Shown here: piece after piece, positions 22,006 through 37,376 of the stretch
Numbering within the stretch: the stretch's first letter is position 1
Layout of the letters: each line of letters opens with the position of its first letter
Source of the DNA: Sycon ciliatum
Taxonomy: Eukaryota; Porifera; Calcarea; Leucosolenida; Sycettidae
Assembly: GCF_964019385.1 (NCBI RefSeq)
Contig: NC_088646.1
Span: 19,094,407-19,158,406, forward strand
DNA: 64,000 nucleotides
Direction of reading: 5' to 3'
The notes under the pieces: generated by a model
What the model saw: only the letters and a program-made list of their open reading frames with translations
Told to the model about the DNA's origin: nothing
The model's database searches: none
Position numbers and translations under genes: made by a program

Positions 22006-24868
22006 TTATTGACTGGTTTGAGGGAAAGAGACTATAATATTATTTATTAAATTTTTAATAGGGCATTCCCACAGGCCTAAGGCCTTCTTACGGGGTACCC
22101 TATATGTTTTTGTATGGATGAGCAGAAGTCTGATAGCGTGGAGCGGACCGGTGATTGACGCTGTGTGTGTGGCATTGACTCTAGTCACAAAACAGTCTGC
22201 ACACCTTATGTAATGATCTGTAAATAAGTGTACAAACAATTTGAATCTCAAACGTAAGGAGATAGAAGCTAGGTGGTATCTGGCTAGAATAGTAGAAATG
22301 TCACAGAACCTTGGGTAACCCAAAACAGTTCGAACTGCACGGTTGCTGAGGCGAGTCAAGCGATCTTGTTGCCCAGCCTGCAGACTATGATAAAAACTAA
22401 GCATTGGAACCGTAGCTACTCTAGTTGAGCCTGTATGAACGAGCAGTAGAAGGTTCTCTTTGCATCAATTGTTAGACGGTCCCGGATTCTACGAAACACA
22501 GCTAGCTTGTCGCCTACCTTTTCGCTCAAGGGCACTGATGTGGTCAGCGAATGTCAGGTGCTGGTCAAAGGTCATACCAAGGTACTTGACGGTGGTCGCT
22601 GGTGCAATTAAGACAATCTCAATGGTTAGTCGGAGGGAGGAGCATACTTTTTTCGATCTGGAGTGGAACACAATGAACTGGGTCTTGCTGGCATTCAGGA
22701 TTAGTCCTCGTTCACTCAGGAAGTCCCAGATACGGCACACATCTCGGGCCAGTTCTTCGGTAGTTTGTTGTATGTTGCGGCCTGCTAGGTACAGGGCGAC
22801 ATCGTCAGCGTACTGGCGCACGATGCTGGAAGATGCTGCCGAGGGCAATTTGCGTACAGATACTGAGCACAGGTCCGAGGGTGAGGATCTCCCCTGTGAG
22901 CTTCGTACAGTTCACCTCTGGACGTGCGTGTTACCACTCGCTGTCGCCTGCCTCGTAGATCTACGATCGTAGGTAGCTCGCAAACCATTGCAGGGCGCTA
23001 TCTCCGACGCCGATCTCGAAAAGCTCCTGCAGTAGCATGTCGTGATTGACCGTGTCAAATGCTTTCGACATATCAAGAAACGCTGCCACCACAAATTTAC
23101 CGGCATCTACTGCCATCTAGACTTTGCTGCCAGTCATTCGCCACCAACTGACCAAGGCTAGCAAGTCATCGCAGGAGTGCTGTCTTCTGTATGCGAACTG
23201 TTCAAGCGGAAGTGCTTGGTTTGCTTGTGGAGCGTCGCGCACGAATTCCATTAGCTGGTCGAGAGCGCAGCGTTCTAACAGCTTTGACATTTGCGGAAGG
23301 AGCGATATTGCCATTATTGGTCTGTAATTAGTAATAGTAGGATCGCTGTGATCACCTCGCTAATGTGTATTGGCCGAACGTTAGCCTGTTTGTACGGAGT
23401 TGGGAAAGTTCCAGTGAGTCTGAAAATAGCGGAGCGAGAACAGGGGCAATCCCGTCAGCTGCATGCAGACTTGTAGATTGCTGCGGGTACGTAACGTCGT
23501 TGTCGGGGCCGCACGCTTTACGGCAGTCCTACCGCTTTAGCCTATTTTCTACGAGGCTTGTCGGGATGCGGTCGAAAGTGCAAAAGTTGTGTTCAGGCAT
23601 CGGACCTAGTGGCAGTGTAGTGTGCGTTGTAGCGGTTGGTGTATTTGGCGAACCCGGTGATACTGTTTCGGAGAATGACTATGTAGCTGTGATGGCTTTG
23701 ACCTCTGCACCTGGTTCACGGTGGATCTTGATTCGACCAAGCAGAGTGTTTAGAACATTCCATTGGCCTCTGGGGTTCTTCCTATTGTAAATAAATTCGT
23801 TCTGAAAGAATGTGGCTTGCTTGCGACGCGTGAGAAGTTTGCATTGCCGCCGCAGTGTCCGGAAGTTCTGGACTAGTTGCGGGTCAGCTGGGTTCTTTCT
23901 CATTTTCCTGTGCGAACGCTTCCTCCTGAACAACAATTTCCGGAGCTCGTCATCTACCCAAGGGGCAGGTTTGTATTTGCCACATAGTTTGACGGTTGTC
24001 ATTGGACAGTGCTTGTCCAGGACCTCAGATACGTTGTGTTGGAATAGTTGAATTCGTTGGCATGTAGTAGTTGTGGTGTCAGTGGATGTGTCGAGCAATG
24101 CGGATGCCAGTTGGTCTCTGAAGCTACTCATATCATATCAATCGATCTAATGGGCGGCTTTCTTGTTTGGACCCACTGCTCCTTTGGGAGGGAACGGAGG
24201 GTTACTGTCATGTCAACTAGGACAAGCTGGTGGTCCGATGCAGCACATGGCTCGACTGTGCAGCTGTTCACGGTGAAGTGTCTACCTTGTGTGGCCTGAG
24301 ATAGGTGGGTGTTGTCGAATGTCTTGGGTACTAGTACTAGGTCTAAGATGGATTCAGTAGGAAGTCTAGTCGGCGATGTCACTATTGAGTATTGTTATGG
24401 AGACTGGTTGTGTGGCAGAATGTCTGCAGGTGCTTGTGGTGAGGATGCTGAGTGTCTCGTATGTTCACATGAGTGAAGTCACCAAGAACAATGGTGTGGG
24501 ACGATTTTGGTGTCTGTGCTGCGATGTCATCAACAGTGTTGGTGAGTTGTTGCCAAAACGACACTGGTGTTGAGGGTGGTCGATATGTACAGATGATATT
24601 CAGCGGATTTCCATCCAATCGCAGGTGATTGCTGCAGTTTCAATGTCAAATATTGTTCTTAGTTGACGGTACTTAAACTTATTTCTGATGTACAAGCAAA
24701 CGCCGCCTCCTTTTTTGCTTGTCCTGTCAACTTGAATCTGTGGACGTCGTAGCCCGGTAGAAAGATGGCACTGTTTGTCGAGGTGGCTGTCAGCCATGTC
24801 TCCGTAACAGCAAGGATATCAACGTTGTGTTTGTGCAGAAGATAGTGAATGTCCCTAAGCTTATTCAA
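22006..24868 (-). pseudogene. LINE ORF2 (endonuclease-reverse transcriptase), frameshifted
   Basis: Apurinic-type endonuclease motifs and the YADD reverse transcriptase motif occur in order but in several frames, with stops between them. The product would nick target DNA and copy the element RNA; this copy cannot make it. It most resembles CR1/L2/Jockey-type elements, judged by motif order and not by alignment. Confidence 0.8.
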
Positions 24869-25027
24869 TAGGCTGCAGATATTAATATGTGCTATAGTAA
24901 GATTAAAGAGTAATAATGTATTGCATGCATTAGAATGAGTGATACTTATCTGTGGCGTAGAGGTAGAGACGCTCTGGGGAGTGCTCCATGCGTTGGTGAC
25001 AATAGTATTCTGTTGTGCGGGGACTCG

Positions 25028-25978
25028 TCATTGTGCAGGCTTGTCCTGAAGTAACCTCGCCAATTCAGCGTCATCCAGTGGTTTCCCTTGTACCAATATT
25101 TTGTCGTAGGGAAGGGAACAAGCACTGTGAGTGCCAAGCCCTCGCAATTGTTTAAATGTGGGGAGTACCTGTCTCCTTCGTGCCTGTTGAGAGGGAGTTA
25201 GATCGTGGCTAACGTAAACCGGTTGACCATTGTGGCGGAGCGTCATTTTATTCCTCAGGAGAGAGGCTTTTCCAGATTTGTTTGTTTTAATGAGGACTGG
25301 TCTGGGGCGTACGTTTGTGTCCTCTCTTGGCTTTCCAATACGTAGCACCTCTTGGATCAGAGTGTTTGACGGGACAAGGGCTCGTGTGAGGGAGGGGAGG
25401 TCCTCTCCCTGACATTCCGACACACCGTGCAATAGTACCGTTGTTTTCCCTTCCCTTCTGGTTCAGTAGTTCCTCGACCAGATCTAGAGTAGTGCCATTC
25501 ACGCTATCTCGGTTCAGGACCGGTTCGGTTTGGTTGTGAGGCTGTGGGTTCCGCATGTGTACCTCCAATCGGGACATCCTGTCGAGAATGGCTGGTTTAC
25601 CACCGTCTTGGCGCCACTCACTGACCTCTCTGCGTAGGCCAGTGTTCTCCCGTTCCAGGCTGTCCACTCTCTTCATGAGTATGTCTATGTCATGGCCCTG
25701 TTTTCGTAACAAATTTGTCATGTTTTGCATCGCTCATGGACTGGCGCCAGTCCGTCTGAGCTGATGAGGTCGGCACGCAGGTCCGACCTCAGGCCATTTA
25801 TTAGGCTCACCCGTGATGTCCACATTGAGTTCTCCAGTTGGTAGAGACGGGGCCGAAGGCGATGGTAGCGGTTGCCAGTTGTCTGGCGCTTGGGGGCCGG
25901 AGTGGCCGGAATAATCCGAATTTCGGTGGGGCTGTCGGACCGATCCTGCACCTTGGATTTTTCTCCGACTTTCCTCAC
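25028..25978 (-). pseudogene. LINE ORF1, frameshifted
   Basis: Three overlapping frames. The first is Ser/Pro/basic. The second is a coiled coil (heptads around LRKQGHDIDILMKRVDSLER). The third is a conserved basic domain with DLTPSQQARRR. This is the usual nucleic-acid-binding chaperone architecture of LINE ORF1 proteins. Confidence 0.7.
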
Positions 25979-26681
25979 TCAGTGTGTCGGTGGCACTATG
26001 TCAGGATCCTCTAAAAGCTCTGGAGTGTTCCCCTCCTCACGACCAGCCGCGTGGTGAGGAGGGGAGGTAACACGACTACTACAGTAAGTAAATTCCGAAC
26101 TACTCGCGACATCTTGGAATTTTTATGTGTTATCCACATGTACAATCAATCATGTACATGTATATCTACAATACATTTCTGTCATTTTGATATACATATT
26201 GCATACTAAATGTGAAGATCGGGTTTAGTGACAGATCGAATACAGTGTGTATAGCGACATTTTGCTTTCTCCCGAAAGAGTGTCGTTATATCCAATCTCC
26301 ACTGTAATTCAAAAACACTAGGTCAGAGCCAAAGTTAGTGTTTCTCCGGACTACATTGTACTGAAGGCTGGGCCATGCCCGGTTCTCTGCTTGTACCGGT
26401 ACATGTACTGGTGAGAAGTCTGCAAGAACACTCGACTCAGGACAGGTCAGGTGTCAGGTGTACATAACACGTCGTAGGTCTACTCTGAGTCCGTCTGAAA
26501 CAAAGACAGTGAAAGGGCGGCAAGGCAAGGCCAGCTGGGCGGACTGGGAAGTCTGGGACAGCCTGATACTGGATACAGTGTAGTGGGGAGCTCAACGCCG
26601 CAGAACGGATTGAGGATTTTGATTTTTGAGGTGATTCTTGAATCTTGAGACACGTGTTCTAGATCTGGTGACGTTTCGATA

Positions 26682-26689
26682 TGACGTGG
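26682..26689 (+). promoter_or_regulatory. UPRE/ATF6-type site TGACGTGG
   Basis: An exact match to the ATF6/XBP1 unfolded-protein-response element, 350 bp upstream of the BiP start codon. It forms part of a cluster with three further sites. Confidence 0.6.
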
Positions 26690-26744
26690 CAGTGAGAGAA
26701 ATTTCTAGATGAAATCCGAAACCTCTTCGAAGTTTCCATGAATC

Positions 26745-26752
26745 CGACGTCA
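26745..26752 (+). promoter_or_regulatory. CRE-like site CGACGTCA
   Basis: One mismatch from the palindromic TGACGTCA bound by ATF/CREB-type bZIP factors, in the BiP upstream cluster. Confidence 0.4.
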
Positions 26753-26814
26753 TGACAAATACTTGGACGGAAACCGCAGAAAACTTTACCCAACCCTACG
26801 TGTTTTAGTCTCGG

Positions 26815-26822
26815 TGACGTCA
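26815..26822 (+). promoter_or_regulatory. CRE site TGACGTCA
   Basis: A perfect 8-bp CRE palindrome 210 bp upstream of the BiP start codon. Mammalian HSPA5 promoters also carry an ATF/CRE element. Confidence 0.55.
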
Positions 26823-26838
26823 AGAAGGTAGTGCTGGA

Positions 26839-26857
26839 CCAATCAGCGTTCGCCATG
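26839..26857 (+). promoter_or_regulatory. ERSE-like element CCAAT-N9-CCATG
   Basis: The ER stress response element consensus is CCAAT-N9-CCACG. Here spacing is exact, with one mismatch in the second half-site. A second CCAAT follows at 26877-26881, with ACGTC nine bases later. Together with the UPRE and CRE sites this suggests conserved ATF6/NF-Y control of BiP. Confidence 0.6.
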
Positions 26858-27031
26858 TCCCATGAGACAGCTGCAGCCAATCAGCTTTCGACGTCTGTGT
26901 TGAGGTAGGTTCAAAGGGCATCGTGTAGGTTGAGGAAGGCCACTTTGGAGAGGTTGTTCCTTCTCAGCGCAGGGGAAATTGTTTCGAGTAGGTGTTGTCT
27001 TGAGACTGCCAGTTTTCAATTGAGTGTAGCT

Positions 27032-31022
<3,991 letters not shown>

Positions 31023-31442
31023 ATTTAGTACCAACTTACCTAGGCTCTTTTCTATTTTACCCAATCATATCGGAACCTTTTCATATTTCTACATAAAATC
31101 TTCACATTTGACCAAAACATTTTATGCTGTAGCGTGACCTTGAATATTCTTGGGTGCCTCCGGCAATAACCTCATGTGACATTATTGCAGTTTTTTTTGC
31201 TCTGCAACTACCTCTGAAAGACTGACCAAGAACAATAACACTGAAATGTTGGTGATCATGCTCGATGATAGCATCAGGAGTCCACTTTTGATAGCATGGT
31301 GTGTGTTCTCATTGTTGTAACAGCTTGACAATGAAAACGTCACTTCTCCAGAAAGTGCAGTAGTTAACATATTGGGGTCTGGAACATTCCTTCAGGAAGT
31401 TTAACCGCCAGTCTGAATATAATTCAACTGAAGTACTAGTAG

Positions 31443-33620
31443 TATAGAGGACTTTCCATTACATCACCTTTTTGGCGCCTTCCCGGTGTCCACCCAAAGA
31501 TCACCCATAAGACAAGTCCGTGTCCTACGGTAAAATGTGCTTGGGTGGCAAAAAGAGAATCAAATGTGTTGTTCGGTGTACGGTTGAAAATGATGTTGCA
31601 GGCCGTCGCAGTGGTGAAGCACTTTTGCTTTTCTTTGATGTGGTGAATAGTTTCGGTAAGTCGCGAGGATTACTAGCCGTAGTTACTCTACTGTTTATTC
31701 CAGCCTTGAAGAGGCGTTGCCGCGAGAAGATTGACAGAATCCGTGGGCCCAGTACATTGATCCATATTTACCTATGGACGAAGACCTTTCAGCCAATCCC
31801 CTGCGTTGGGTATCCAGGCCTCTCTAAATATTTAGTGAATGTCCCCAGCACATATGCAAAGGACTCTCTAAAGTCTTACAATAGCCCTGATGGATACAAA
31901 TGCATGTGTCTCATTGCTGGCTGGGTTGGCACATTATCGTGTCTTGCCCAATCGAAGGAAGAAACAACAACTGTCAACAAAATTCGTTTGCAAACGTGAG
32001 GCACTCGCGGAGTGTTTTTGCCGAACCTGTCCATCCTTGGGTAGCTGCTGAATTACCTGGAATTGTTCTTGGCACACACTGCACTTGCATGGTGGGCCTG
32101 GGAGAAGCATGTTCCCATGTTGCTGCAGTGCAGTGTTGTTTTGACTGAATTAATATTTACGTTGGAGACTGAAATGTGATGTGTGCTGAATGTCAACACC
32201 TACACCACTGGGTCACTCACCAGTGGCTGGCACGGTCAATGAACACTACACGAAAATAGTGTACATGGATTTTACTTCAGCTGGGCAGAAATTGGAGCAC
32301 CGTACCCATAACCTACAAGTAGTCTCACTTCTCTTTCGCTGCCCGACTCTCTCTCTGTCTCTCTTGCTTTGCATGCCTGTCAGTGTATCCATGTGTGTGT
32401 GTACGTGTGTACGGGTGCGTGCGTGTGTGGGTTTTTCTTCCTTATCAGTACGAGTATGACAATGTTGACATGTGGTGGCTGGTAGCACGAAAGCTGACAA
32501 AGTCAAACACGGCCATCATCATCATTGCTCCTATGTAGCCAAAAAAGCTGGTGTACTGAGTGGCGAACTTAGTTGTCCTGATTTTAAAAACACGCTGATG
32601 AATGCACATCCAATACAGCAATTGTTTTTCTTGGTCGTCCCTCGACCTGGCATTCTCCATAAGCAGTTGCTGATTACCGGTAGAGTGTCCTCCATTACTG
32701 CCTTTGCAAGAGTTACACAAGAAGTAAGATCAAGATGATCCTCACCACAAGAAGATCAAGAAGCTGAATACCGTGATGTACTTAACTGTCCAGAAAGACA
32801 GAAGATGAGGTATACTAGCATGTGCCGCAGCAGATGAAGAACTGCACAGCGCAGCAACCAAGTGGGAAGCAGAAGAAGATTGCGCAAGTAGGTCGATCAG
32901 AGTATTTATCCATGACAAAGGAAATACACATTGTGCTGAACATGAAGAATACACACTCGCATGGAAGAGATAATGCCGGAGTTGCACCCAGGGCCAGTAC
33001 TAAACTATAGCTAGCACCACCAGTCATGTAGAGGCACGTGCATAATAGAGCTGGGTACATTAGTCATTACCATCAGCATCAGCACTATCACTCATCAAAC
33101 TCCAGCTATACCTTGCACCCCAACAAACTAAGTAAGTTGATAGTGTTCGGAATCATCTTCGTGTTTCCGCCTTTACTGGTGCTGCCACAAATGAGCTGAA
33201 CAAGTTAGTTAGTTAATTCGATACGTACTGGGGTGACAGGGATGATCATGACTTTTCTCTTCGCCAACGAAGTGATGGAACAATATTCGTGTACTTCGAA
33301 GTATTTGCATAAGGAGCGAAGTTCTCGAGTCGTGTGTCCGTCATCCACTGGTTCCGTCGTTCTCCATCGTAGGGAAAACGATAACAACTCAAAGACGATC
33401 CAGGTGTGGGAACATCCGATCGCGAGCAGCCCTTTGGTATTCTCAAACTACAGTATGCAAAATGGAACTTCTTTCGAAAAACATTGTTTCTTTCCAGTGC
33501 AGTCTTCTTTTTTTGCCACCCAAGCTCCGTTTCAAGTCCGGTGATCGGTGGTGAACTCGATGATCTTTGGCCCGAATCCTCATAGGCCGCACGGTATGAC
33601 TCATTGGAAAGTCCTCTATA
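31443..33620. mobile_element. decayed 2.2 kb DNA transposon with SWIM-finger ORF
   Basis: The ends TATAGAGGACTTTCCA and TGGAAAGTCCTCTATA are inverted. GTAG lies directly outside on both sides (31439-31442, 33621-33624) and may be a target duplication. Inside is a broken plus-strand reading frame with a SWIM-type zinc finger. The superfamily is not assigned. Confidence 0.6.
31829..32148 (+). pseudogene. fragment of transposon-type SWIM zinc-finger protein
   Basis: Two overlapping frames give YAKDSLKSYNSPDGYKCM... then, after a shift near 31990, VRHSRSVFAEPVHPWVAAEL... and HCTCMVGLGEACSHVAAVQ. The last segment fits CxC...CxH of SWIM fingers, as found in transposon-linked proteins that often carry a YqaJ-like nuclease downstream. 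No nuclease part is visible and there is at least one frameshift, so this is a relic. Confidence 0.6.
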
Positions 33621-33669
33621 GTAGCAAGAGTACATGATACTCTTGATAGTAGTAGATGTTCATTGTTAA

Positions 33670-34530
33670 AGGGGAAGTATACCCTAAAATCAAATTTTCA
33701 CCAGTTGTAGTCTTCTGGGTGCTGAGTCGAATGGTCTTGGTCCGAGGAAGCTGCGACGCTCCCTTCCTACTTGAATCCCAATCGAACTCGCGCACTTCCA
33801 CCGAAACTGGGTGACTGCGCCCTACTAGATGGGGATTTGTATGCAAAATGTCACTAAAAGCGCCATTTCGTTCTTATAAAAGCACGGATGACCGCGATTG
33901 GCCCATATGTTGTAGTCTTTTGGACGCTGAGTCGACTGGTTTTGGTCCGAAAAGGCTGCGATGCAGCGTTCCTCCTTTATTCCCAATCGAACATGGTTGA
34001 ACAAGCGGTCACGTGCTCCTGCGTACATTAGTCAGCTGGTCACCGTGCCTGCAGGGTACAACTTACTAGCCTGTTTGACCTTTTTTGGGTGCAGTCCTGT
34101 CACTCGAGTTGAACTCGAGTTGAACCTTGGTGTGAAAGTTGTCACCTGCTGGCGCGGTGACCAGGTGATTTGGGCACCCAGGAGCACGTGACCGCTTGTT
34201 CAACCATGTTCGATTGGGAATAAAGGAGGAACGCTGCATCGCAGCCTTTTCGGACCAAAACCAGTCGACTCAGCGTCCAAAAGACTACAACATATGGGCC
34301 AATCGCGGTCATCCGTGCTTTTATAAGAACGAAATGGCGCTTTTAGTGACATTTTGCATACAAATCCCCATCTAGTAGGGCGCAGTCACCCAGTTTCGGT
34401 GGAAGTGCGCGAGTTCGATTGGGATTCAAGTAGGAAGGGAGCGTCGCAGCTTCCTCGGACCAAGACCATTCGACTCAGCACCCAGAAGACTACAACTGGT
34501 GAAAATTTGATTTTAGGGTATACTTCCCCT
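33670..34530. mobile_element. 861-bp foldback element A with TTAA target sites
   Basis: The ends AGGGGAAGTATACCC and GGGTATACTTCCCCT cap inverted arms of roughly 340-370 bp around a central spacer. It is flanked by TTAA (33666-33669, 34531-34534). TTAA duplication is used by piggyBac and Kolobok elements; purine-rich ends fit Kolobok better. No transposase. Confidence 0.85.
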
Positions 34531-34534
34531 TTAA

Positions 34535-35395
34535 AGGGGAAGTATACCCTAAAATCAAATTTTCACCAGTTGTAGTCTTCGGGGTGCTGAGTCGAATGGT
34601 CTTGGTCCGAGGAAGCTGAGACGCTCCCTTCCTACTTGAATCCCAATCGAACTCGCGCACTTCCACCGAAACTGGGTGACTGCGCCCTACTAGATGGGGA
34701 TTTGTATGCAAAATGTCACTAAAAGCGCCATTTCGTTCTTATAAAAGCACGGATGACCGCGATTGGCCCATATGTTGTAGTCTTTTGGACGCTGAGTCGA
34801 CTGGTTTTGGTCCGAAAAGGCTGCGATGCAGCGTTCCTCCTTTATTCCCAATCGAACATGGTTGAAGAAGCGGTCACGTGCTCCTGGGTGCCCAAATCAC
34901 CTGGTCACCGCGCCAGCAGGCGACAACTTTCACACCAAGGTTCAACTCGAGTTCAACTCGAGTGACAGGACTGCACCCAAAAAAGGTCAAACAGGCTAGT
35001 AAGTTGTACCCTGCAGGCACGGTGAACAGGCGACTGGTGTACGCACGAGCACGTGACCGCTTCTTCACCCATGTTCGATTGGGAATAAAGGAGGAACGCT
35101 GCATCGCAGCCTTTTCGGACCAAAACCAGTCGACTCAGCGTCCAAAAGACTACAACATATGGGCCAATCGCGGTCATCCGTGCTTTTATAAGAACGAAAT
35201 GGCGCTTTTAGTGACATTTTGCATACAAATCCCCATCTAGTAGGGCGCAGTCACCCAGTTTCGGTGGAAGTGCGCGAGTTCGATTGGGATTCAAGTAGGA
35301 AGGGAGCGTCTCAGCTTCCTCGGACCAAGACCATTCGACTCAGCACCCCGAAGACTACAACTGGTGAAAATTTGATTTTAGGGTATACTTCCCCT
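34535..35395. mobile_element. 861-bp foldback element B, inverted copy of A
   Basis: Nearly identical to element A, with its spacer inverted relative to A. It starts directly at the TTAA (34531-34534) that ends element A and finishes at TTAA 35396-35399. The pair makes a 1.7 kb quasi-palindrome. Confidence 0.85.
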
Positions 35396-35460
35396 TTAAC
35401 ATGTTGGGCATCAAGGTTACGTTTAGGTCGTATGTAGGGAGTTGTGTAAATGTCAGTTGC

Positions 35461-35745
35461 GTAAGGGCATGTTCGATTGGTAGGATCGGGATCCGGATCC
35501 ACTGGATTCGCACCCTTTCAATTGTTCGGATCCGGTCAACCCTCCTCGGGGAGCAGGGTTGACCGGATCCAAATGTGATCTTTGTGCGTATATGGCGGGT
35601 AAAAATCATTTTTGTACACATTGTGGTACGCACACGTGGATCGAGATAGAGCGCTAGCGCGCTTGTTGACTTTTTGTACGACGCACGGGATGAGTACGAC
35701 GTTCACCCTTTTGCCAGTTTTGGGTGCCTTGCAGGGAGTCGTAAA

Positions 35746-35795
<50 letters not shown>

Positions 35796-35942
35796 TATTT
35801 TACGACTCCCTGGTGCCTTGTGAGAACCATTTTCAATATGGCAACAGTCAAGGTCCAAAATAAAGTGTTCAGATGAATCTGAAGGATCCGAGGGATCTGA
35901 GATCTGGATCCCGATCCTTACCAATCGAACATGCCCTTACAC
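35461..35942. mobile_element. inverted-repeat element hosting a nested hAT MITE
   Basis: The left GTAAGGGCATGTTCGATTGG is inverted at the right end (CCAATCGAACATGCCCTTAC). GGATCC-rich arms follow inward, and an inner hairpin (about 35528-35571) has GGATCCGGTCAACCCT arms. The interior is interrupted by 35732-35812. Confidence 0.7.
35732..35812. mobile_element. 81-bp hAT-type micro-element with (AT)n core
   Basis: Its arms CAGGGAGTCGTAAAATAC and the exact complement are identical to those at 425-462, but here enclose an (AT)n run (35750-35793). An 8-bp duplication GTGCCTTG lies at 35724-35731 and 35813-35820. Confidence 0.88.
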
Positions 35943-36089
35943 AGTCCTGTCCTGGGCTGCACGCTTATAATTCTACACCAAATCCAATGTGAGTTTCTTG
36001 GTGCATGTTATACTCTTGACAATACTGGACATTCACACAAGGACCATCATACACCCAACGATAGCAAGAGTAAGGTTTAGGACACATCC

Positions 36090-36455
36090 TGTCCCCTGTG
36101 AATTCCGCGATTCCGCGGATTGCAGAAAATCCCGTGGAATATTGCAGAAAAGAGAGAAAAACGTTTTTTTCTGGAGACTTTCAATGTATTTTCACTGCCA
36201 AACCAACCTGCTTGTGACTTTCAAAAATCAACTTGCAGTATATTCTAGAGCTTTCAATTTTCTCGACCTGGATTTCGCATAATGTTGGTTCAGAATTTAT
36301 AGGCGCAACAAACTTCGGTAGGGCTGCGGAAATTCGATCTGTTTTTACGCTCATTTTCCTTGCAGAATTGCCGCAGAATAGAGAAGGATTTGCAGAAATA
36401 GCGCAGAATTCTGCACGGAATTTCTGATATTCTGCCGCGGAATTCACGGGGGACA
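36090..36455. mobile_element. 366-bp inverted-repeat element
   Basis: TGTCCCCTGTGAATTCCGCG is inverted at the right end (CGCGGAATTCACGGGGGACA). The flanks ACACATCC and GCACATCT match at 6 of 8 positions, in keeping with an old hAT-type duplication. Confidence 0.65.
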
Positions 36456-36954
36456 GCACATCTAGCACGGCTGGTAGGCAAGTCAGTATGGAAGGACTCT
36501 CTCTGGTACTCCACGCAGAACCAAGAGAGCTCTTGAAAACACATGCTTTGGCCGCTTGAGAGCAACTCAACTCCGTATTCGACAACTGCATGCAAAACAC
36601 CGTACGCTGTTTATGAGTCTAGATTTCATTATCGCATTCAAACGTTAGCGCAGTCATGTTGACCGCATGATGAAGGCAGGAAAAGAAAGAAAAAGGTGTA
36701 AAACCATAATCAAGACGGCATGCGTACGCATGGTGAATACACGGATCATGGACTAGGTGTGCACAAGGAGAAAAAATATATTGAGCACACCCCTAACCTA
36801 AATCAGCTGAGCACTATACACAGTTCACTTGCCCTATTATCGGCTTGTATAATAAAAATCATCATTTAGTACAAACTAGGCAGACAATGATACAGCTACA
36901 ATGTAACAGCAAAGGAAAAGAAAACAAGATGGTCGGCAGAAAGCAAACACACTA

Positions 36955-37122
36955 CAGTTGCGCTCGGTGAAATCCGACCCAGAGTGCAAAACCTGACGCC
37001 CTAGACCAGTTCCGATTACATCACGGTATTCGTACATGTACATCCAGCCACATGCGTACCACTTCCAGGGCGGTGAGGGCGCCAGATATGAACTTTGGGT
37101 CGGATTTCACCGAGCGCAGCTG
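36955..37122. mobile_element. TA-flanked MITE (CAGTTGCGCTCGGTG ends)
   Basis: CAGTTGCGCTCGGTGAAATC is inverted at the right end (GATTTCACCGAGCGCAGCTG), with TA on both sides (36953-36954, 37123-37124). The ends are related to those of 49194-49554. Confidence 0.8.
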
Positions 37123-37376
37123 TAGCACCAGATAACTGGATTTACCGTGGTTTAACGCAGGTGGCGCGAAGGGCAATGCAAGATTACAGCGTGATAATCA
37201 CTGCTGAAGTGCGTCATTGCTGAATCAGCCAGGTTAAATGGTAGGCTATGTACAGTCAGTTCTACAGGTTAAAAGTGCTGGCAATGTCCTAGTGGAGCAA
37301 TCAAGAGCACTCTGAATGCTACCAAAGCTGATGATTGGATCTTACAGTGGTCGTTCACAACAGGTGTGCTTGACAC

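Larger units (their letters stand above)
21987..26138 (-). mobile_element. non-LTR retrotransposon (CR1/L2-like), decayed
   Basis: Minus strand, with a 12-bp duplication TGTACAATCAAT at 21975-21986 and 26139-26150. From the 5' end: ORF1 pieces (25978-25028) with a coiled coil and an RNA-binding-like C-terminal part (GKPREDTNVRPRPVLIK); endonuclease pieces (24868-24128: DILAVTETWL, GDFTHVNIRDT, SDHQLVLVDM); a linker; then reverse transcriptase pieces (FAYRRQHSCDDLL, and QYADDVALYLAG with the catalytic YADD) and a C-terminal part to about 22006. Several frameshifts separate the pieces, so it is dead. The 3' end carries an AT-rich microsatellite tail, and its last unique 24 nt match the tail of the SINE at 63314-63448. 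A length of 4.15 kb suggests near full length. Confidence 0.88.
21579..26304. mobile_element. TA-flanked DNA element split by a LINE
   Basis: The left end CAGTGGAGATTGGATATAAC is inverted at the right end (GTTATATCCAATCTCCACTG), with TA on both sides (21577-21578, 26305-26306). Repeated ATAACGAC motifs fill both sides. The interior is the LINE at 21987-26138. Removing it leaves a non-coding element of about 0.57 kb. Confidence 0.8.

Noticed and set aside
22460..22972. 170-codon plus-strand frame
   Set aside because: It runs antisense to the LINE reverse transcriptase, whose motifs are clear on the minus strand.
31520..31830. N-terminal part of the frame before the SWIM relic
   Set aside because: The open frame continues upstream but shows nothing I recognise, so only the later part is annotated.
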